Assembly (NCBI GenBank): GCA_023435705.1
Contig: JAEYRH010000012.1
Coordinates: 1 to 64,000, forward strand
Reading direction: 5' to 3'
From: Bacillota bacterium
GTDB lineage: Bacteria; Bacillota; Clostridia; Christensenellales; UMGS416
DNA: 64,000 bases
Part shown: positions 1-8,109 of the stretch, piece after piece
Numbering within the stretch: the stretch's first letter is position 1
Layout of the letters: every line of letters begins with the position of its first letter
Notes under the pieces: model-generated
The model's database searches: none
Told to the model about the DNA's origin: nothing
What the model saw: the letters and a program-made list of their open reading frames with translations, nothing else
Position numbers and translations under genes: made by a program

Positions 1-1
1 C

Positions 2-31
2 GCGCCGCGGGGCGATACCACCGAGGGCTAA
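2..31 (+). CDS. 3' end of an upstream gene (partial)
   Basis: An open frame enters from the left edge and ends with TAA at 29-31, directly abutting a strong terminator hairpin. Only nine codons are visible, so nothing can be said about the product. The stop next to the terminator is the only reason to believe a gene ends here. Confidence 0.3.
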   Translation, partial: APRGDTTEG

Positions 32-59
32 AAGCGGGCGGCGGACGCCGCCCGCTTTT
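30..59 (+). terminator. Rho-independent terminator of the upstream gene
   Basis: A perfect 13-bp stem (30-42 pairing with 47-59) with a GGAC tetraloop starts at the stop codon of the left-edge gene. The right arm ends in TTTT. It isolates the lipoprotein/radical SAM operon from upstream transcription. Confidence 0.8.
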
Positions 60-74
60 GCATTATGCCTGGCG

Positions 75-103
75 TTGCGATAGTGTTGTCCAGATGGTAT
101 ACT
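75..103 (+). promoter_or_regulatory. Sigma-A-type promoter of the lipoprotein/radical SAM operon
   Basis: TTGCGA (75-80) and TATACT (98-103) are separated by exactly 17 bp. They lie between the terminator at 30-59 and the first gene at 192, giving a leader of about 80 nt. It is the only good promoter seen before the four-gene operon. Confidence 0.6.
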
Positions 104-191
104 AAACCATATAAGTGATCAAATTCCAAATACTTGAAACCTTATTCACACCTCTGCCGTCTATCAGGTATCCCCCTCCAGGAGGCATGCC

Positions 192-974
192 ATGGAAGTG
201 TGCAAAGTGGCCGCAACCCGCCCGCCCCGCTATCCGGACAAGCAAGCAGTAGTAACCGACCCCGCGCTCCTGCTCAACACACCGGAGCGTTGGCGCCGCA
301 ACACAGCGGCGTGCACGGCGTTGGCGTCAGTATCAGCGCTGTTGCTGTCATCCTGCTCAGCCACAGCGAGCAGTGGTTCCGCCGCAGTACCGGTGCCCTT
401 CTTCGAGCATGGCGCAGGCCGTGGCGGCTTCGGGTGTGTGTCGGTGGCGCCGCCGGCATTCCTCAGCGAGTCTGAGGCACACGAGGTGATCGATGAGATC
501 GCGAAAGAGGAGGGGATCATTTTTCAGCGTGACCAAGCGCAATTGAAGAGAATCGGCATTCCAGTCACCCATGTGATGGCCGACAACGACCCCACCTACA
601 AGCTGAAAAAGGGCACTCTGCTGCTGGATGGTGCTGATGAAGAGAAGAAGGTGGCGTTTGAGTTCATCTCCTCGGCGGACATTGAGAACTGGGCAGACGA
701 TCCGAAGAATATGTGGAGCTCTGTGAGCTCCTATGATTTCATCGGCGCGGCAAAGGCGCTGTCTGAAAGCCTTGGCAAGGCAGACACCGACATGACGGTG
801 GCGGTGTTTTATGATCCGAGTTACCCATACAACGACGAGACAAAAAAGATCATCAGGGAATGCAAGGATGATTATCAACTAATGGAGCGGAAGTTGAAGG
901 AGCTTGCCCGCGAAGACCTTAAAAAGCAAGTGCTGGATTTCATCGCCTGGCTCAAGGCCGAGGGCATCATCTGA
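192..974 (+). CDS. Putative lipoprotein A, possible substrate or partner of the adjacent radical SAM enzyme
   Basis: This 260-aa protein is not a family I recognise. It starts at ATG after AGGAGG. Residues 1-34 form an unusual pre-signal extension with a YPDK...LL...PERW pattern, followed by a hydrophobic stretch and a lipobox ending LSSC (Cys55). After the membrane anchor comes HGAGRGGFGC (73-82), then PPAFLSE and a helical segment. The C-terminus, DFIAWLKAEGII, is almost identical to that of the next gene. The protein is therefore probably exported and lipid-anchored, and the glycine-rich Cys motif is a plausible modification site. Lipoprotein export is inferred from the lipobox; substrate status is inferred from gene context only. 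It is the first gene of the operon and lies 14 bp from its paralogue. Confidence 0.75.
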   Translation: MEVCKVAATRPPRYPDKQAVVTDPALLLNTPERWRRNTAACTALASVSALLLSSCSATASSGSAAVPVPFFEHGAGRGGFGCVSVAPPAFLSESEAHEVIDEIAKEEGIIFQRDQAQLKRIGIPVTHVMADNDPTYKLKKGTLLLDGADEEKKVAFEFISSADIENWADDPKNMWSSVSSYDFIGAAKALSESLGKADTDMTVAVFYDPSYPYNDETKKIIRECKDDYQLMERKLKELAREDLKKQVLDFIAWLKAEGII

Positions 975-988
975 ATGGAGGGTTCGGC

Positions 989-1858
989 ATGGAAGCGAGA
1001 AGGGTTACCCATTACAACCCGGCAGCCTATCCGGACAAGGATGCGGTGTTGATTGATCATGACTTGTTGGTTACCATGCCCACCCGATGGAAACGGAGCG
1101 CCGCCATCTGCGCCGCGCTGACAGCGACAGTGGCATTACTGACAGCCTGTAAAGCCGAAGCAGGGTCAGGGGTTGTTGCGGAAACAACGGCGGCCATTGC
1201 CACCCCGGAGATCACACAGTCTCCAACACCCTCCCCCACGCCTGCACCCACACCATCCCCAACACCCAAGATATTGCGCGAGGTGCCGGTCTTTGAGCAT
1301 GGCACTGGCCGGGGATCGTTTGGGTGTATGGTGGTAAATCCCCCGATATTCCTCTCAGAGGGAGAAGCACTAGACGTGATCCGGGAAGTGGCCACAGAGA
1401 ACGGACTGCGGTTTGGCGGCACCGCCATACTGGATGATATCGGCATCCCGGTCGTTGGTGACATCGCCAGCCGGAGCCAGGAAGCCATGGAGTACAAAAC
1501 AAAGAAAGGCACAGTGCTGCTCGACGGATTCGATGAAGAAAGGCGCATTGCATTTGAATATGTGTCTGCCGATGACATGGATGCATGGAGAGAGGGCGAA
1601 ATTCAATCATCTGTAACCAGCTATTTCACACTTGATGTTTCAAGGACACTGGCCGAGCAAATGGAGCAGACAACCAAAGGCATGACCGTTGGGGTTTTTT
1701 ATGATCCGGTCATTCATTCCAGCCAGGTGCACAGCTCTAAAGATACTGGTGATGATTACACTGCTTTCCGACAGGAAGCAATGCGCTTGGCCAAGGAAGA
1801 GCTGAAGAAACAAGTGCTGGATTTCATCGCATGGCTCAAAGCTGAGGGCATCATCTGA
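989..1858 (+). CDS. Putative lipoprotein B, paralogue of the preceding gene
   Basis: This 289-aa tandem paralogue of the 192-974 product has the same YPDK...LL...PTRW pre-signal extension (residues 14-34) and a lipobox ending LTAC (Cys54). It adds a Pro/Thr/Ser linker (about 77-93) typical of surface lipoproteins. HGTGRGSFGC follows at 104-113, then PPIFLSE, a KKGT-LLDG segment and the C-terminal DFIAWLKAEGII tail. The last 17 residues match those of paralogue A exactly and the DNA there is also very similar, so duplication or gene conversion looks recent. The stop is 9 bp before the radical SAM gene, so the two are very probably co-transcribed and translationally linked. The function is unknown. 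Confidence 0.75.
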   Translation: MEARRVTHYNPAAYPDKDAVLIDHDLLVTMPTRWKRSAAICAALTATVALLTACKAEAGSGVVAETTAAIATPEITQSPTPSPTPAPTPSPTPKILREVPVFEHGTGRGSFGCMVVNPPIFLSEGEALDVIREVATENGLRFGGTAILDDIGIPVVGDIASRSQEAMEYKTKKGTVLLDGFDEERRIAFEYVSADDMDAWREGEIQSSVTSYFTLDVSRTLAEQMEQTTKGMTVGVFYDPVIHSSQVHSSKDTGDDYTAFRQEAMRLAKEELKKQVLDFIAWLKAEGII

Positions 1859-1867
1859 GGAGGCACT

Positions 1868-2998
1868 ATGCACGTCACGCTGCACCTGACATCCGGCTGC
1901 AACATGGACTGCCGCTACTGCTATGTGGACCGGCAGCACATTCAGACCATGACGCCCGAGACCGCCCGCGCCGCCGTGGACATGGCCAGCGCCCTCTCGA
2001 CCAAGGACGGCTCCACCGGCATCATCTTCTTCGGCGGCGAACCGCTGCTGTGCAAAGGCCTGATCCAGGAGACGGTGGATTATGCGGAAGGCGTTGCCCG
2101 TGACGGGGGCAAACGCTTCCACTTTAAGATCACCACCAACGGCCTGCTGCTGGACGACGCGTTTCTGGACTATGCGGAAGCCCACCGCATTTTCATCGCC
2201 CTGAGTCTGGACGGCACCGGGCAGGCCCACAACGCCCACCGCATCGATCTGGCCGGGGTTGGCACCTATGACCGGGTGGAGGACGCTGCCCGGCGGCTGC
2301 TGAAGCGCTTCCCCTACACCCCGGTGATGATGACAGTGAACCCGGACACATCAAGGCACTACTGCGATTCAGTAAAGCATGTGTTCAACCTGGGGTTTCG
2401 CTACATCATCTGCTCGCTCAATTACGCCGCGCCCTGGACTGAGCGGGACATTGAGGAGCTCCGCCGTCAATACCGCAGGATGGCCGATTATTACTACGAC
2501 CTCACAGTGGCCGAGGAGAAGTTTTACCTGAGCCCCTTTGAGGTTAAGGTCTCCAGCCATGTGAACCGCCGCACCTATTGCCAGGAGCGCTGCGAGCTGG
2601 GCAAGAAGCAGATCTCCGTGGGGCCCGATGGGTTGCTTTACCCCTGTGTGCAGTTTGTGGGCGACAATGGGTTTCCGATCGGCACCGTGGCAACCGGTAT
2701 TGACGAGGCCCGCCGGGAGTCGCTGTTCCGTCAAAACGAACAGGAGAAGGAAACCTGTGTGGATTGCGCGATCCGAGCCCGCTGCAACCACACCTGCGGC
2801 TGCCTGAACCGCCAGGCCACCGGCAGCATCGACTTGGTTTCGCCGGTGCTGTGCGCCCATGAGCGGCTTCTGCTACCCATCGCCGACCGGCTGGCCGGGC
2901 GGCTCTACCGCAAGCGCAACGCGATGTTCATCCAGAAGCACTACAATGATTTCTACCCCATCGTGTCCTTGGTGGAGGACAGAACGAGGGCGCAATAG
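1868..2998 (+). CDS. Radical SAM/SPASM-domain enzyme, likely peptide or protein maturase
   Basis: This 376-aa enzyme starts at ATG after GAGGAGG. The CxxxCxxC motif (Cys11, Cys15, Cys18) binds the SAM-cleaving 4Fe-4S cluster, and GGEP lies at 56-59. The C-terminal half has nine further cysteines (238, 242, 260, 297, 300, 306, 310, 312, 329) in a SPASM-like arrangement that should hold auxiliary Fe-S clusters. SPASM enzymes commonly modify ribosomally made peptides or protein side chains; anaerobic sulfatase maturases also belong here, but no sulfatase is nearby. Placed directly behind two lipoproteins with a conserved glycine-rich Cys motif, it is likely to act on them. The substrate is an inference; the fold is secure. 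Confidence 0.9.
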   Translation: MHVTLHLTSGCNMDCRYCYVDRQHIQTMTPETARAAVDMASALSTKDGSTGIIFFGGEPLLCKGLIQETVDYAEGVARDGGKRFHFKITTNGLLLDDAFLDYAEAHRIFIALSLDGTGQAHNAHRIDLAGVGTYDRVEDAARRLLKRFPYTPVMMTVNPDTSRHYCDSVKHVFNLGFRYIICSLNYAAPWTERDIEELRRQYRRMADYYYDLTVAEEKFYLSPFEVKVSSHVNRRTYCQERCELGKKQISVGPDGLLYPCVQFVGDNGFPIGTVATGIDEARRESLFRQNEQEKETCVDCAIRARCNHTCGCLNRQATGSIDLVSPVLCAHERLLLPIADRLAGRLYRKRNAMFIQKHYNDFYPIVSLVEDRTRAQ

Positions 2999-3025
2999 CA
3001 TAAACAGGGAAAGAGGAGAACCATT

Positions 3026-4549
3026 ATGATTCAAAGTGCACCCATCAAGAAGAAAGAACCCGTCATGCTGACCGTCATCGGCATTGTGCTGCTGATCGGT
3101 GCGCTGATTGCGGCGCTGGTGCTGGTGGTGCTGCCAGCTATCGTCAATCTGATCATGAGCCTTAAGGCATTCAACCCGATCAAAGGATTAACAAACAGCC
3201 CCTGGGTGGGGTTGAAGAACTATCAAATAGTATTTGCAAACCCAACTGTAACAAAGGGAATTCTCTCATCCCTTACCCACGGATTATTAAGCGGTTTGAT
3301 GCTCTTTACCTCATCATTGGTCATCGGATACTTGCTTCTGGCCATCGGAAAGATTCGTTGGCTTCGAATCAGCATGGCCACAATGTTACTGATTCCCCTC
3401 ATGATCCCGGCGGATATTCTCGCTCAAGCATTCATCCGGCTGCGGTTGTATCAGGGCCCGGCAAATACGGGCATGTCGCTACTGATCGCCGCCTTCTGTA
3501 CAGTCCGCTATATTGGCTTACCGGCAATCCTGGTTTCCGCTACCATCAGCAGGGGGAAGCGATCTTGGAGTGTGCCGGTTCTTGCCGGTGGTGTCGTTTC
3601 GCTGCTGGTATTTGCGTTATTGGGGTTGTTTGATTATCCATTTGCCCGACTTATGCCCACCAAGTTTCAAGAAATCCTACAGTTGGATGCATACAACTTC
3701 AATACCACGTTTTTGATGGCCAAATACAGCCAAGGCGCTGCCGCCACTATTGTGATGGCAGTAATGCGCGGCCTGTTGATCCTTCTGGCATCGTTTCCCG
3801 TTAGCTTGATGGTCAAGCGGCTTTTCCCGAATGACGCTCAATTCGAGGGTGGCGGCATCAAGGATCGTCTGCTAGCGTTGATTCTCCCCGGTTGTGTGGC
3901 ACTGTTGACTACCGTAGTGATGGTGGTGCTGGCCACTGCCGGCATCATGGGCGGCGAATTGACCCTGTATAGCAGTCTACCAGTTCACATTATCATTGCT
4001 TTTATGGCAGCAGGTATCAATACCGTTTTGTGTTACAACCTGGCCCGACCCGTGGCAACCGGTGGGAAAGCTGGTAGAGCCGTGATGCTGTGCGCTTTGG
4101 TTTTGCTGACAATTGTCACGACAGGAGACGGCTCCGTATCGATTGGTAAGTTCCTGCTGATGCGGAGTGTTGGCGCAGTCAACACCTGGTTCGCCCTGCT
4201 GCTTTCCGGCATCAGCGCGGTGTGGGGTGTGTGGCCTCTGGTCATTACGGCACGGGCGATGGGCGTTCGGAATAATAAAGATTGGTTCCGGCGGATGTGG
4301 AAGCCGTCATTGGCGTTGTTTGCGATGCAAGCGGCACTGCTGATGAACAACAGCATAGCTTCATGGGTGTACCAAAAAGACTTGGTTCATCCTTTGATAT
4401 TAGCAACACAACAAATGAACCAGGGCGGTCTGATGAACCTGGCGCTGCTCACGCTGATGACCACAGCACTACCGATACTCCTGCTACTGATCGTGCGCAC
4501 GGCTTTCCGCGAGGAGGAAAGCCTGGGTTTGTTCCTGCCGGGCAGGTGA
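3026..4549 (+). CDS. Large polytopic membrane protein resembling fused sugar-ABC permeases
   Basis: This 507-aa protein has about a dozen hydrophobic segments and starts at ATG after GAGGAGA. Its N-terminal region (first membrane span, then FNPIKGLTNSPWVGLKNYQ) closely resembles the start of LplB/MalF-type sugar ABC permeases. The second half looks like another permease unit, so it may be a fused two-permease protein. No ATPase or solute-binding protein is encoded next to it, and no clear EAA cytoplasmic loop was seen. It follows the radical SAM gene by 27 bp and ends in a terminator, so it closes the operon. A role in export or membrane handling of the lipoproteins is possible but unproven. 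Confidence 0.7.
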   Translation: MIQSAPIKKKEPVMLTVIGIVLLIGALIAALVLVVLPAIVNLIMSLKAFNPIKGLTNSPWVGLKNYQIVFANPTVTKGILSSLTHGLLSGLMLFTSSLVIGYLLLAIGKIRWLRISMATMLLIPLMIPADILAQAFIRLRLYQGPANTGMSLLIAAFCTVRYIGLPAILVSATISRGKRSWSVPVLAGGVVSLLVFALLGLFDYPFARLMPTKFQEILQLDAYNFNTTFLMAKYSQGAAATIVMAVMRGLLILLASFPVSLMVKRLFPNDAQFEGGGIKDRLLALILPGCVALLTTVVMVVLATAGIMGGELTLYSSLPVHIIIAFMAAGINTVLCYNLARPVATGGKAGRAVMLCALVLLTIVTTGDGSVSIGKFLLMRSVGAVNTWFALLLSGISAVWGVWPLVITARAMGVRNNKDWFRRMWKPSLALFAMQAALLMNNSIASWVYQKDLVHPLILATQQMNQGGLMNLALLTLMTTALPILLLLIVRTAFREEESLGLFLPGR

Positions 4550-4560
4550 TTGCACAAAGA

Positions 4561-4593
4561 AAAGGCCCGGGCTGCGATACAGCCTGGGCCTTT
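4561..4593. terminator. Bidirectional terminator between convergent genes
   Basis: A 14-bp stem (4561-4574 with 4580-4593, one G-T pair) and a CGATA loop lie 11 bp after the permease-like gene and 6 bp from the end of the convergent gene at 4599. AAA and TTT flank the stem on both sides. Confidence 0.8.
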
Positions 4594-4598
4594 GCTCC

Positions 4599-5540
4599 TT
4601 ATAACCGTTGGAACGTGCCTGCAGGCGCTTTGGCGCTTACAAAGAGCTGGCGCACGGTGGAGAAAGCGCCGATGCCGAGGAACAGCAAGCCGAGCAGACA
4701 ATCCTTCACAAACATCGAAGTCAACTCAGGCACGCTGACAATCCCAAGCACAGTGTAAAACAACGAATCAATAATGCCGATCTGTTCTCCGGATTCGGCG
4801 GCATCTCTCAACAGCAAGATATCATATGTGATAAACTGCGCCAGGATCAGCACAACCACACATACGATGCATATGATCACAATTGCCGGCTTTGTGACCT
4901 TTCCCTTCATCAGGGTGTATCCCTTTGCAGCACAGAAGGAGATCGCAACACCGGCGATTGCCGCAAAATAACCCAGCAGCCCGATCACGACCCACGCAAT
5001 CGACCCCACCAGCGCCCCGCCAATTGCACCAATGGTGCCAAGAAGGTAATTGTTCTTGATCTCCGCATGCTCCGCTTCGCCCTGCGCGATCTGCTCGCTG
5101 ATCTGCTGCTGGCAGCTGCCGCAAAGCTTCATGGCAATGCCGTTCACCTTGGCGAAACTGTAGGGGTCAGTTGCATTGCAACTCATACAAGCCGGTTGAG
5201 CCCCCGCCTTTTGGAAGATGGCGATCAAGCCGGTCAGCATCGAATCGACGTCTTCCGTTTTCAAGCCGGTAAAGGGGATCATCCGCTCCATGGCAAGAGC
5301 ACCGTTGTTGAAGCTATAGCTGGTGTTGGGCAAGCTGCTGGCAAATTGCGCCAGGCTGGCAGCCAGTTCGTCTTGTGCAGCCTGATCGGCCGCATGCACC
5401 GCCGTGCGGATGGCCATGGCTTTCTTACCCGGCAGTACGGAAGAGATCTGGAACCAATAGCCGCCGATGGTGCCCCACGCCTGCAGGTTGTCGCTTTGCA
5501 GGCCATATTGGGCAACCAGGTCCTTGAAGAAATACCCCAT
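4599..5540 (-). CDS. Membrane protein with a CxxC-CxxC zinc-ribbon-like motif
   Basis: This 313-aa protein starts at ATG after AAAGGAGG. The first 110 residues look soluble. A CxxC...CxxC pair (Cys118/121 and Cys140/143) suggests a small zinc-binding module. After a short charged helix come about four hydrophobic segments (about 166-300). I do not recognise the family. It is a single-gene unit on the minus strand, convergent with the lipoprotein operon and downstream of the YigZ/tyrS pair. Confidence 0.6.
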   Translation of the reverse strand: MGYFFKDLVAQYGLQSDNLQAWGTIGGYWFQISSVLPGKKAMAIRTAVHAADQAAQDELAASLAQFASSLPNTSYSFNNGALAMERMIPFTGLKTEDVDSMLTGLIAIFQKAGAQPACMSCNATDPYSFAKVNGIAMKLCGSCQQQISEQIAQGEAEHAEIKNNYLLGTIGAIGGALVGSIAWVVIGLLGYFAAIAGVAISFCAAKGYTLMKGKVTKPAIVIICIVCVVVLILAQFITYDILLLRDAAESGEQIGIIDSLFYTVLGIVSVPELTSMFVKDCLLGLLFLGIGAFSTVRQLFVSAKAPAGTFQRL

Positions 5541-5624
5541 GTGGTCCTCCTTTATCCTGGGCTGCCATAACCGGCAGCTCTATGCCATATCAGCAGCGTC
5601 AACGGGAGGCCGATGATTTCCATC

Positions 5625-6266
5625 TCACCACGCCTGGTAGTTTTCAGACAAAAGGACCGGTTCGGACTTCCCGAAGGTCAAGTCGGCAATGGCGGCGCGA
5701 AAGGCGGCTTCCTCTGACGAGCGCACCAGCACGCGGGCGCCGATCCGTTCACCGTAATCCAACCCTTGCAGCCGATAGGGCGAGTGCTGGAACCAATGCT
5801 CCAGCCCGCCGGACTGCCCGTAGTCGAATGTCACAGAGAACAGCAAGGAGCGCTCCACGATGGTCGGCTCCGCCTGGGTGATGGCCTCGGCTGCGGCCCG
5901 GCCAAAGGCACGGCCCAATGGCCCAGCCCCCAGCTGGATGCCGCCGTAGTAGCGCACCACGGTGGTAGCAGCCCCAACGACCGACTCACGCTTCAAGGCC
6001 TCCAGCATCAACAGGCCGCCGGAGGGCTCGTGGGCGTCGTGGTATCGTTGGATCTGACCGGAGAAGCCGCACACATATGCAAAGAGCACGGCGCTGCAGC
6101 CGGGGTGCCTCGCGCGCACCGACTCGATCCAATTGAGCGCGTCCGCCTCAGTGATCGCCGGCGCGGCATAGCCGATTAAGCGGCTCTTTTTCTCGGTGAA
6201 CTCGCTCGTGCCCTCGCGGGCCAGTGTGCGGTATCGCTCAGGCCTGGCTTCAGTCGCCATCCTCAC
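5625..6266 (-). CDS. yigZ: YigZ/IMPACT (UPF0029) family protein
   Basis: This 213-aa protein matches the usual size of bacterial YigZ proteins. It shows the family signature around DAHEPSGG and RYYGGIQLGAGPLGRAFG, with an N-terminal SRLIGYAAP segment. The N-terminal domain has a ribosomal S5-like fold and the C-terminal part is ferredoxin-like; members are thought to regulate translation, but the bacterial role is unclear. The gene overlaps the end of tyrS by 17 bp, so translational coupling with the synthetase is likely. An internal ATG at 6260 is an alternative start. Confidence 0.85.
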   Translation of the reverse strand: MRMATEARPERYRTLAREGTSEFTEKKSRLIGYAAPAITEADALNWIESVRARHPGCSAVLFAYVCGFSGQIQRYHDAHEPSGGLLMLEALKRESVVGAATTVVRYYGGIQLGAGPLGRAFGRAAAEAITQAEPTIVERSLLFSVTFDYGQSGGLEHWFQHSPYRLQGLDYGERIGARVLVRSSEEAAFRAAIADLTFGKSEPVLLSENYQAW

Positions 6267-7491
6267 CCTCGATGACCACGCGGTGATAGGCCTTTTTGCC
6301 CTTCTTGATCACAAAGGAGTTGCCGGTAATCTGACTGATGTCAATCCGTTCGTTTGCGTCGGCCACCTTGCGGCCATCCACCGACACGGCGCCCTCCTTT
6401 ATCAGCCGGATGCCCTCGCCGTTGCTGGCGGTGAGCCCGCAGGCCACCATGAGCTCAGCCACGCGGCCATTCTTGTCCAGCTGGCTGCGGGTGATCGTGG
6501 TGGTGGGCATGTCATGGTCGTCACCGCCGCCGCCAAACAGAGCCTCGGCAGCGGCCATAGCTTTGGCCGCTTCCTCTTCGCCGTGGATGAGCTTCGTGAC
6601 CTCATAGGCCAGCGTGCGCTTGGAATCATTGATGCGGCTGTCGGTATAGCTACCGAGCTTGTTCACCTCGTCCATCGGCAGGAAGGTCAGCAGCGCCAGC
6701 GCCCGCTTCACATCGCGGTCGTCGATGTTGCGCCAGTACTGATAGAACTCATAAGGGCTGGTGCGGTCGGCGGAGAGCCACAACGCACCCTTTTCGGTCT
6801 TGCCCATCTTTTTGCCTTCGCTGGTGGTGAGCAGCGAGAAGGTGCACACATAGGCGGGCTTGGCCTCCTTGCGGCGGATGAGGTCTGCCCCGGCCAGCAT
6901 GTTGCTCCACTGGTCGTCGCCGCCCATTTGCAACTTGCAGCCGTATTTGTTGTGCAGCACCAGGAAGTCATAACCCTGCATCAGCATGTAGTTGAACTCC
7001 AGGAATGTGAGGCCCTTCTCCATCCTCTGGCGGTAGCACTCGGCGGTGAGCATGCGGTTCACCGAGAAATGCGCGCCCACGTCCCGCAGGAAATCCACAT
7101 AATTCAGTTTCATCAGCCAGTCTGCATTGTTGTCCATGATGGCGCGGCCCTCGGAAAAGTCAAAGAACCGGCCGAACTGCTTTTTGATGCTCTCGGCGTT
7201 GGCGGCGATGTCCGCTGCGGTGAGCATCTTGCGCATGTCGGTCTTGCCCGATGGGTCTCCAACCATCGCCGTGCCGCCGCCCACCAGAGCGATAGGCCGG
7301 TGGCCGGCCCGCTGCATGTGGGCCATGGCCATCACGGGAATGTAGTGGCCGATGTGCAGGCTGTCGGCGGTGGGGTCAAAGCCCACATAGAAGGTGACCG
7401 ACTCTTCGCCTAATAACTTATAAAGCTCTTCCTCAAAGGTGATTTGCTGCAGGAATCCGCGTTCGCGGAGGGTGTCAAGCACGTTGGGCAT
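6250..7491 (-). CDS. tyrS: Tyrosyl-tRNA synthetase
   Basis: This 413-aa class I synthetase charges tRNA-Tyr with tyrosine in the cytoplasm. The HIGH motif is seen as LHIGHY near residue 47 and the KMSKS loop as KKMGKTEKG. An S4-like RNA-binding domain forms the C-terminus (GIRLIKEGAVSVDGRKV). Length and order fit the bacterial TyrS family. A strong promoter lies just upstream, and no T-box leader is present in the 300 bp upstream, unlike many Firmicute synthetase genes. Confidence 0.95.
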   Translation of the reverse strand: MPNVLDTLRERGFLQQITFEEELYKLLGEESVTFYVGFDPTADSLHIGHYIPVMAMAHMQRAGHRPIALVGGGTAMVGDPSGKTDMRKMLTAADIAANAESIKKQFGRFFDFSEGRAIMDNNADWLMKLNYVDFLRDVGAHFSVNRMLTAECYRQRMEKGLTFLEFNYMLMQGYDFLVLHNKYGCKLQMGGDDQWSNMLAGADLIRRKEAKPAYVCTFSLLTTSEGKKMGKTEKGALWLSADRTSPYEFYQYWRNIDDRDVKRALALLTFLPMDEVNKLGSYTDSRINDSKRTLAYEVTKLIHGEEEAAKAMAAAEALFGGGGDDHDMPTTTITRSQLDKNGRVAELMVACGLTASNGEGIRLIKEGAVSVDGRKVADANERIDISQITGNSFVIKKGKKAYHRVVIEGEDGD

Positions 7492-7525
7492 GGGTGTTTC
7501 TCCGATTCTTTGGTTGTTTTTCTAT

Positions 7526-7554
7526 ACTATAGGGAATCTGGGGGGGTTAGTCAA
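7526..7554 (-). promoter_or_regulatory. Sigma-A promoter of tyrS
   Basis: Read on the minus strand, TTGACT (7549-7554) and TATAGT (7526-7531) are 17 bp apart. The -10 box is 34 bp from the tyrS start codon, which leaves no room for a T-box leader. Confidence 0.75.
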
Positions 7555-7660
7555 GGCTTCCAGCCTGCAAGCCGTCGACTACACATCTCGCAAACCATTT
7601 CAAGTATTGTTGCTCTCATCTCCAAGTGCCCTCTTTCCAAATCTCTACCCAATCAAGGAC

Positions 7661-7745
7661 CCTCACCCCTTACCCCTCCCCCAATCCCATGGGGGAGGGG
7701 TCGGGGGATGAGGGTTTCTTATGGGGGAGGGGCAAGGGGAGAGGA
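7661..7745. repeat. GC-rich palindromic intergenic repeat
   Basis: Contains CCCCTCCCCC (7673-7682) pairing with GGGGGAGGGG (7691-7700), then a second partial copy of the right arm. It resembles the CCCTCACCCC/GGGGAGGGG elements found between genes in many bacteria. A related element lies at 10187-10240. The rest of the 7555-7792 gap shows no gene. Confidence 0.55.
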
Positions 7746-7792
7746 TGTTCTGAATTGACGGTAAGTACCAACTAAGCAGGAATAATAACTAT

Positions 7793-7832
7793 TTGCCTTG
7801 GTATCAATATTCTGATATAATTTGCATACCAA
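7793..7832 (+). promoter_or_regulatory. Promoter and candidate operator of the toxin-antitoxin operon
   Basis: TTGCCT (7793-7798) and TATAAT (7816-7821) are 17 bp apart. A 7-bp inverted repeat, TTGGTAT (7798-7804) and ATACCAA (7826-7832), brackets the -10 box. Phd/YefM antitoxins repress their own promoters through palindromes, so this is a plausible autoregulatory operator. Confidence 0.55.
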
Positions 7833-7849
7833 AGACAGGAGGCATCGCC

Positions 7850-8107
7850 ATGCCATCGATCCGCCCCAGCTCCGACCTCCGCAACAAATACAGCGAAATC
7901 TCAGAGTTCTGCCACAGAAATGGGGAGCCAGTCTATATCACAAAAAATGGCCAGGGCGATCTGGCGGTGATGAGCATTGAAACCTATGAAAAGCTGGTAG
8001 GCAAGTTCGAGCTCTTCAAACTGCTGGACGAAGGCCACCAGGCGATGAAAGCTGGCCGGGTGAAGCCCGCCAGCGATGTCTTTGAGCAAATTGAAAAAGG
8101 GCTATAG
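7850..8107 (+). CDS. Antitoxin of the Phd/YefM family
   Basis: This 85-aa protein starts at ATG after AGGAGG, shorter than the open frame. The N-terminal half has the Phd/YefM DNA-binding fold pattern (SDLRNKYSEIS, then PVYITKNGQGDLAVMS and YEKL). The C-terminal tail is charged and should wrap and neutralise the toxin. It precedes the RelE/ParE-type toxin by 2 bp, the classic antitoxin-first order. Autoregulation is suggested by the inverted repeat over its promoter. Confidence 0.88.
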   Translation: MPSIRPSSDLRNKYSEISEFCHRNGEPVYITKNGQGDLAVMSIETYEKLVGKFELFKLLDEGHQAMKAGRVKPASDVFEQIEKGL

Positions 8108-8109
8108 CC

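Noticed and set aside
6196..7413. Long plus-strand frame (405 codons) opposite tyrS
   Set aside because: It mirrors the tyrS coding sequence and is rich in His, Val and Ala; no domain or ribosome binding site.
7661..7745. Repeated GGGGGAGGGG arms as a CRISPR array
   Set aside because: Only one hairpin with one partial copy; no regular repeat-spacer pattern and no cas genes in the window.
7492..7849. Possible T-box leader in front of tyrS
   Set aside because: The strong promoter lies 34 bp from the start codon and no T-box sequence (TGGNACC) or large leader structure is present upstream on the minus strand.
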